Positions 34,910 through 35,259 of a stretch of 35,259 nt of DNA are shown here, in pieces. The DNA comes from a virus. Position 1 is the first letter of the stretch. Each line of letters opens with the position of its first letter. The notes below the pieces were generated by a model. It saw nothing but the letters and a program-made list of their open reading frames with translations, ran no database searches and had not been told where the DNA came from. The translations under genes and the position numbers were made by a program. The stretch is taken from IMG/VR virus record IMGVR_UViG_3300027704_000068, positions 1-35,259 of that record, one strand, 5' to 3'.

Positions 34910-35259
34910 ATGGTGAAAAGACTAATAATATTGCTCTTACTAGTATCAAATCTAGTAACAGCCCAATCATTTGATAAAGAAAGTGTTAAGAAGCTGTTTA
35001 AGTTCTCTACATTTTATGCTGCGATAAACGGTGGTACATCACTTTCTGATGTAGACGTTTTTTCCGTAAACAACGGCTTATCAACCCAAACAATTTCAAC
35101 TCCTTACGATTATAATTTCGCAATAGGACTACGTAAAATAGCTAGATTCGGATACGAAAACAAAGCACAAACATTTTATGATGGTACTGAGACGAATTAC
35201 AGTGATGCAGCCATTGTAGGTAAGTCAAGAGGGGTTGAATACTTATTTGAAGTAGACTA
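34910..35259 (+). CDS. Sec-exported protein, N-terminal part (runs off window)
   Basis: The first 116 residues are in the window, with no stop before the edge. MVKRLIILLLLVSNLVTAQS is a clear signal peptide: basic start, hydrophobic core and probable cleavage after TA, before QS, as is common in Bacteroidota. The mature part has alternating polar and aromatic strands (PYDYNFAIGLRKIARFGYEN, then TFYDGTETNYSDAAI) that would fit an outer-membrane or periplasmic beta protein. It follows the ejection cassette after a 34-base AT-rich gap without hairpin. I have seen similar exported proteins in marine Bacteroidota phages but know no function. Options include receptor masking, envelope modification or assembly on the membrane. 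Confidence 0.75.
   Translation, partial: MVKRLIILLLLVSNLVTAQSFDKESVKKLFKFSTFYAAINGGTSLSDVDVFSVNNGLSTQTISTPYDYNFAIGLRKIARFGYENKAQTFYDGTETNYSDAAIVGKSRGVEYLFEVD

Overview
The window reads as one contiguous piece of the late (virion) module of an AT-rich tailed phage, probably a short-tailed (podovirus-like) phage of a Bacteroidota host, most likely a marine flavobacterium. All believable genes lie on the + strand and are packed with little or no intergenic space. The host inference rests on several points. Most genes lack clear Shine-Dalgarno sites and have A/T-only leaders. One tail protein carries a Cys-rich 'GCTDPxAxNY...DDGSC' motif common in Bacteroidota surface proteins. The portal, connector and large tail proteins look like those of flavobacterial and distantly crAss-like phages (recognised from memory, not searched). 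No stretch over 300 bases lacks a gene. I saw no tRNA, CRISPR, integrase, replication or lysis gene.

Layout. Bases 1-1504 hold the end of an unknown gene and four small pre-packaging genes, including a protein with two GroES-like halves and a possible small terminase. The packaging and head block is TerL (1504-3720), portal (3722-6142), a scaffold-like acidic protein (6171-7343) and the probable major capsid protein (7361-8857). Two TTCG-tetraloop terminators follow, one on each side of a conserved 290-residue protein. Next come a 54-residue Cys-rich small protein, two connector-like proteins (10032-11753) and a giant 2613-residue tail protein (11757-19598). A run of beta-rich tail accessory proteins follows (19601-22048), one with an EF-hand loop in its N-terminal part, and then a cupin-like protein (22091-22693).

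The last third is the most unusual part. Three consecutive genes (281, 501 and 3274 residues) look like an expanded counterpart of the T7 gp14-gp15-gp16 ejection cassette. The first ends in an S74-type auto-processing/chaperone domain. The third is a 'polyvalent' protein with an HExxH zincin motif, a complete HAD phosphatase motif set, several hydrophobic segments, a lysine-rich linker and two identically spaced Cys/His zinc-binding modules. A gene for a Sec-exported protein starts at 34910 and runs off the window.

Functions inferred for the packaging genes are well supported by motifs. Those of the connector, tail and ejection proteins rest mainly on gene order, length, composition and remembered family resemblance.
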